Assembly (NCBI GenBank): GCA_023432855.1
Contig: JAEZEZ010000015.1
Span: 1-51,786 of the forward strand
DNA from: Pseudomonadota bacterium
Lineage (GTDB): Bacteria > Pseudomonadota > Alphaproteobacteria > Caulobacterales > Caulobacteraceae
Direction of reading: 5' to 3'
DNA: 51,786 bases
Under the pieces are notes generated by a model. That model saw only the letters and a program-made list of their open reading frames with translations, had not been told where the DNA came from and searched no databases. Each line of letters starts with the position of its first letter. Position 1 is the first letter of the stretch. Of this stretch, positions 49,105 to 51,786 are shown piece after piece. Made by a program: the position numbers and the translations under genes.

Positions 49105-49689
49105 ATGACCTCAGACGACGTCCTCGAAGAATTCCGCGCCGCCGGCGCCCTGCGCGAGGGACACTTCGTGCTCTCCTCCGGCCTGCACAGTCCTGTGTTC
49201 CTGCAGAAGAACCTGGTCTTCATGCGCGCCGAGCGCTGCGAGAAGCTGTGCCGGGCGCTGGCGCACAAGATCCTGGCGCAGGTCCCCGACATCGACGTGG
49301 TGGTCTCGCCGGCCGTGGGCGGGATCATCCCGGGCTACGAGACCGCGCGGCACCTGCACGTGCCGTCCATGTACGTCGAGCGTGAGGGCGGGCAGTTCAG
49401 GCTGCGCCGTGGCTTCCACCTGGAGCCGGGCGCGAAGGTGGCGATGATCGAGGACATCGTGACCACGGGCCTGTCGTCGCGCGAGTGCATCCAGGCGATC
49501 CGCGACGCCGGCGGCGACGTGGTGGTGGCCGGGTGCATCGTGGACCGCTCGGGCGGGCGCGCCGAGGTGGGCGCTCCGCTGGTCGCCCTAGCGACCCTGG
49601 ACGTCCCGGCCTATCCGGCCGACGCCCTGCCGCCGGAACTCGCGGCCATCCCCGTCGAGGATCCCGGGAGCCGGAGGCTGTCGAAGTGA
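49105..49689 (+). CDS. pyrE: orotate phosphoribosyltransferase
   Basis: 194 residues. The N-terminal hood is LEEFRAAGALREGHFVLSSGLHSPVFLQKNLVF. VVVSPAVGGIIPGYETARHL is the pyrophosphate loop region, YVEREGGQFRLRRGF the flexible catalytic loop and VAMIEDIVTTGLSSRECIQAI the PRPP-binding motif. It makes OMP from orotate and PRPP. It lies 37 bp after rsh, and its stop overlaps the pdxJ GTG by 4 nt, starting a tight pyrE-pdxJ-acpS-lepB run. Confidence 0.95.
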   Translation: MTSDDVLEEFRAAGALREGHFVLSSGLHSPVFLQKNLVFMRAERCEKLCRALAHKILAQVPDIDVVVSPAVGGIIPGYETARHLHVPSMYVEREGGQFRLRRGFHLEPGAKVAMIEDIVTTGLSSRECIQAIRDAGGDVVVAGCIVDRSGGRAEVGAPLVALATLDVPAYPADALPPELAAIPVEDPGSRRLSK

Positions 49690-50459
49690 GCCGCATCCGG
49701 CTGGGGGTGAACATTGACCATGTCGCCACCGTCCGGAACGCCCGCGGCGGCTTCCATCCCGACCCCGTCCGCGCCGCCGAGCTGGCGATCGGAGCGGGCG
49801 CCGACGGGATCACCGCCCACCTGCGCGAGGACCGCCGCCACATCGTCGACGACGACATCGAGCGGCTGAACGCCCTGTGCGGACGGCTGGGTCGGCCGCT
49901 GAACCTCGAGATGGCGGTGACCGAGGAGATGACCGCCGTGGCGCTGCGCACCCGTCCGCACGCCGCCTGCCTGGTGCCCGAGCGCAGGGAGGAACGAACG
50001 ACCGAGGGCGGCCTCGACGCCGCGGGCCAGTTCGGCCGCGTCGCGGCCGTGGTCGGGGCGCTGTCCCAGGCCGGCGTACGCGCCTCGCTGTTTATCGAGG
50101 CGGCGCCGGACCAGGTGCGTGCCGCCGCCGAAATGAGGGCTCCGGTCGTGGAGCTGCACACCGGCGCCTGGTGCGACGCCCTGGGCGAGGGCCGGATGCA
50201 GGACGCAGCCGCCATCTTCGAGACCCTGCGCGCCGCCGCTCATCAGGCCGACGACGCCGGGATCGAAGTCCACGCCGGCCACGGCCTCGACTTCGCCTCC
50301 GCCCGGGCCGTCGCCGCCATCCCGCAGGTGCGCGAGCTGAACATCGGCCACTTCCTGGTCGGCGAGGCGATCTTCACCGGGCTCGCACCGGCCATCGCCC
50401 GCATGCGCGCGGCCATCGACGAGGGGAGGGCGGCCTTTGATCATCGGCATCGGCTCTGA
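49686..50459 (+). CDS. pdxJ: pyridoxine 5'-phosphate synthase
   Basis: 257 residues from GTG 49686. TIM barrel with RLGVNIDHVATVRNARGG at the start (His of NIDHVA), GADGITAHLREDRRHIVDDDI, NLEMAVTEEM, ACLVPERREERTTEGGLD (catalytic Glu region), ASLFIEAAPDQV, VELHTGAW and GIEVHAGHGL ... ELNIGHFLVGEAIF. It condenses 1-deoxyxylulose-5-phosphate with 3-amino-2-oxopropyl phosphate in vitamin B6 synthesis. It overlaps acpS by 23 nt. The order pyrE-pdxJ-acpS is typical of Caulobacterales as I recall. Confidence 0.96.
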   Translation: MSRIRLGVNIDHVATVRNARGGFHPDPVRAAELAIGAGADGITAHLREDRRHIVDDDIERLNALCGRLGRPLNLEMAVTEEMTAVALRTRPHAACLVPERREERTTEGGLDAAGQFGRVAAVVGALSQAGVRASLFIEAAPDQVRAAAEMRAPVVELHTGAWCDALGEGRMQDAAAIFETLRAAAHQADDAGIEVHAGHGLDFASARAVAAIPQVRELNIGHFLVGEAIFTGLAPAIARMRAAIDEGRAAFDHRHRL

Positions 50460-50838
50460 CCTCACCGACATCCGCCGCATCCAGGCCTCGCTTGACCGCT
50501 TCGGCGACCGCTTCACCCACCGCTGCTTCACCGAGATCGAGCGCAAGCGCTCCGAGCGCAAGCCGGACAGGGCGGCGAGCTACGCCAAGCGGTTCTCGGC
50601 CAAGGAGGCATGCGCCAAGGCGCTCGGCACCGGGATGCGGGGTGCGGTCTATTGGCGCGACATGGGGGTGGTGAACCTGCCGTCGGGCCAGCCGACCATG
50701 GCCCTGACCGGCGGCGCGGCCCTGCGCCTTCGGCAGCTTACTCCGCCCGGAATGCGCACGCTGATCCACGTCAGCCTGACCGACGACCTGCCCTATGCGC
50801 AGGCCTTCGTAATAATCGAAGCCTTGCCGGAGACATAA
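50437..50838 (+). CDS. acpS: holo-[acyl-carrier-protein] synthase
   Basis: 133 residues from TTG 50437 (GGGAGGG upstream), giving the canonical MIIGIGSDLTDIRRIQASLDRFGDRF. RFSAKEACAKALGTGMRGAVYWRDMGVVN carries the Mg/CoA site (Asp of GSDL, Glu of FSAKEA). It transfers 4'-phosphopantetheine from CoA to acyl carrier protein. It overlaps pdxJ by 23 nt, and its TAA overlaps the lepB ATG by one base, so expression is coupled. Confidence 0.95.
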   Translation: MIIGIGSDLTDIRRIQASLDRFGDRFTHRCFTEIERKRSERKPDRAASYAKRFSAKEACAKALGTGMRGAVYWRDMGVVNLPSGQPTMALTGGAALRLRQLTPPGMRTLIHVSLTDDLPYAQAFVIIEALPET

Positions 50839-51786
50839 TGAGCGACTACCGAACCGGCAAAGCGCCCGGAGCACGCACTCCGGCGGGGGAACGAGAGCCA
50901 ATGAGCACCGACAAGGCCGGGAGCGATCCCGACGTGATCGATCCGGTCGACACTGACGCCGCGCAAGCCGGCGCCGACGAGAGCGCAACCGTGACCCCGC
51001 AAGTCGAGGCGGCCGACGCGGTCGACGCCGACGGCGACGACGAGGGCGTGAAGAAGACGGCGAAGGAAGAGTTCGTCGAGATCGGCAAGACGATCTTCTA
51101 CGCCCTGCTGATCGCGCTGGTGCTGCGCATCCTGTTGTTCCAGCCCTTCACCATCCCATCGGCCTCGATGGAGCCCAACCTCTACGAGGGCGACTACATC
51201 ATCGTCTCCAAGTGGGATTACGGCTATTCGCGCCATTCCATCCCGCTGAGCCCGCCGGTCATCGACGGGCGCATCTTCGGCGGCGAGCCGAAGCGTGGCG
51301 ACGTGGTGGTGTTCAAGCTGCCGCGCGACAACCGCACCGACTACATCAAGCGCGTCATCGGGCTGCCCGGCGACAGCGTGCAGATGCGCGACGGCAAGCT
51401 GCTCATCAACGGCCAGCCGGTGCAGGACCAGCCGCGGGGCGTCATCGACATCGACACCGGGTTCGGCTTCCAGCGCCAGGCCATGACCTCGACCGAAACG
51501 CTGCCGGGCGGCCGATCGTTCGTGATCCAGGACATGGGTCCGGACGGGCCGCTGGACTCCACCGGCGTCTACACGGTGCCCGAGGGCCACTACTTCATGA
51601 TGGGCGACAACCGCGACAATTCGCTCGACAGCCGCGCCGACATGGCGGCGGGCGGCGTCGGCCTGGTGCCGGCCGAGAACCTGATCGGCAAGGCCGAGAT
51701 CATCCTGTTCTCGTGGTCGCCGGGCGCCTCGCTGTGGAATCCGGTCAGCTGGTTCTCGAAGGTCCGTCCCAGCCGGTTCTTCACCG
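50838..51786 (+). CDS. lepB: signal peptidase I (3' end beyond window)
   Basis: About 316 residues are visible; the frame is open at the window end. The start is ATG 50838 (GGAGA upstream) or ATG 50901 (MSTDKAGSDP). A long acidic, disordered N-terminus precedes the single membrane helix IFYALLIALVLRILLFQPF. The catalytic Ser is in TIPSASMEPNLYEGDYIIVSKW, the general-base Lys in DYIKRVIGLPGDSV, and the family box YFMMGDNRDNSLDSR follows near the C-terminus. It cleaves signal peptides on the periplasmic face. The final residues (SKVRPSRFFT) suggest only a short tail is missing. Confidence 0.94.
   Translation, partial: MSDYRTGKAPGARTPAGEREPMSTDKAGSDPDVIDPVDTDAAQAGADESATVTPQVEAADAVDADGDDEGVKKTAKEEFVEIGKTIFYALLIALVLRILLFQPFTIPSASMEPNLYEGDYIIVSKWDYGYSRHSIPLSPPVIDGRIFGGEPKRGDVVVFKLPRDNRTDYIKRVIGLPGDSVQMRDGKLLINGQPVQDQPRGVIDIDTGFGFQRQAMTSTETLPGGRSFVIQDMGPDGPLDSTGVYTVPEGHYFMMGDNRDNSLDSRADMAAGGVGLVPAENLIGKAEIILFSWSPGASLWNPVSWFSKVRPSRFFT

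Overview
The window is about 52 kb of very GC-rich (roughly 70 %) chromosomal DNA from an alphaproteobacterium, almost certainly order Caulobacterales (Caulobacter / Phenylobacterium / Brevundimonas group). The best markers are a complete holdfast polysaccharide locus (hfsD, hfsA, hfsB, hfsH, hfsG, hfsF, hfsE), a PhyR-NepR-EcfG general stress response and the housekeeping run slt/dapA/smpB ... rpoZ/rsh/pyrE/pdxJ/acpS/lepB. Coding density is high, genes often overlap by 4 nt, and GTG/TTG starts are common. No gene-free stretch exceeds 300 bases.

Layout. 0-3.6 kb: end of gatB, two tandem Arg-rich RcnB-like secreted proteins, a Nu-class-like glutathione transferase, a small Sel1-repeat protein. 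3.6-11.5 kb: the hfs locus, with hfsD diverging from hfsAB and an opposing, overlapping hfsE-F-G-H operon. 11.6-18.5 kb: tRNA-Ser(GCU), an XRE regulator, a DUF6880-type protein, an acyl-CoA dehydrogenase, a divergent LD-carboxypeptidase / Mur-ligase pair (probable murein recycling), and a 2H-phosphoesterase-like protein coupled to a coiled-coil protein. 18.5-21.9 kb: a large palindromic intergenic repeat, a YaiI/YqxD protein, two small envelope proteins (one with an apparent ATT start), an aminotransferase-fold protein lacking the PLP lysine coupled to a sulfotransferase-like protein, and an SCP2 protein.

21.9-28.7 kb is a general-stress-response island: a long Gly/Gln/Ser/Tyr-rich low-complexity protein, nepR, ecfG, egtB-egtD (ergothioneine), a KGG protein, a Pro-rich micro-protein, phyR, a YqjD-like membrane-anchored protein and a receiver-only protein. 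I found GGAAC-N16/17-NGTT promoters, the EcfG type, in front of five genes there and a weaker one in front of a sixth. Another lies at 35.4 kb, before the first of three tandem glycine-zipper proteins. The expected circuit is PhyR~P binding NepR, release of EcfG, and induction of these genes including ecfG and phyR themselves.

28.9-52 kb: an APC amino-acid permease, the HrpB helicase, two overlapping RNA methyltransferase genes, the glycine-zipper trio, a TetR-led BtuFCD/FecBCD-type ABC importer operon, a Slt-type lytic transglycosylase, dapA, smpB, a frameshifted GxxExxY gene next to an element with perfect 30-bp inverted ends, a family-5-like uracil-DNA glycosylase, a NYN-domain protein, folK, rpoZ, rsh (apparent CTG start), pyrE, pdxJ, acpS and the start of lepB. 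Family names come from remembered motifs; no database search was run.
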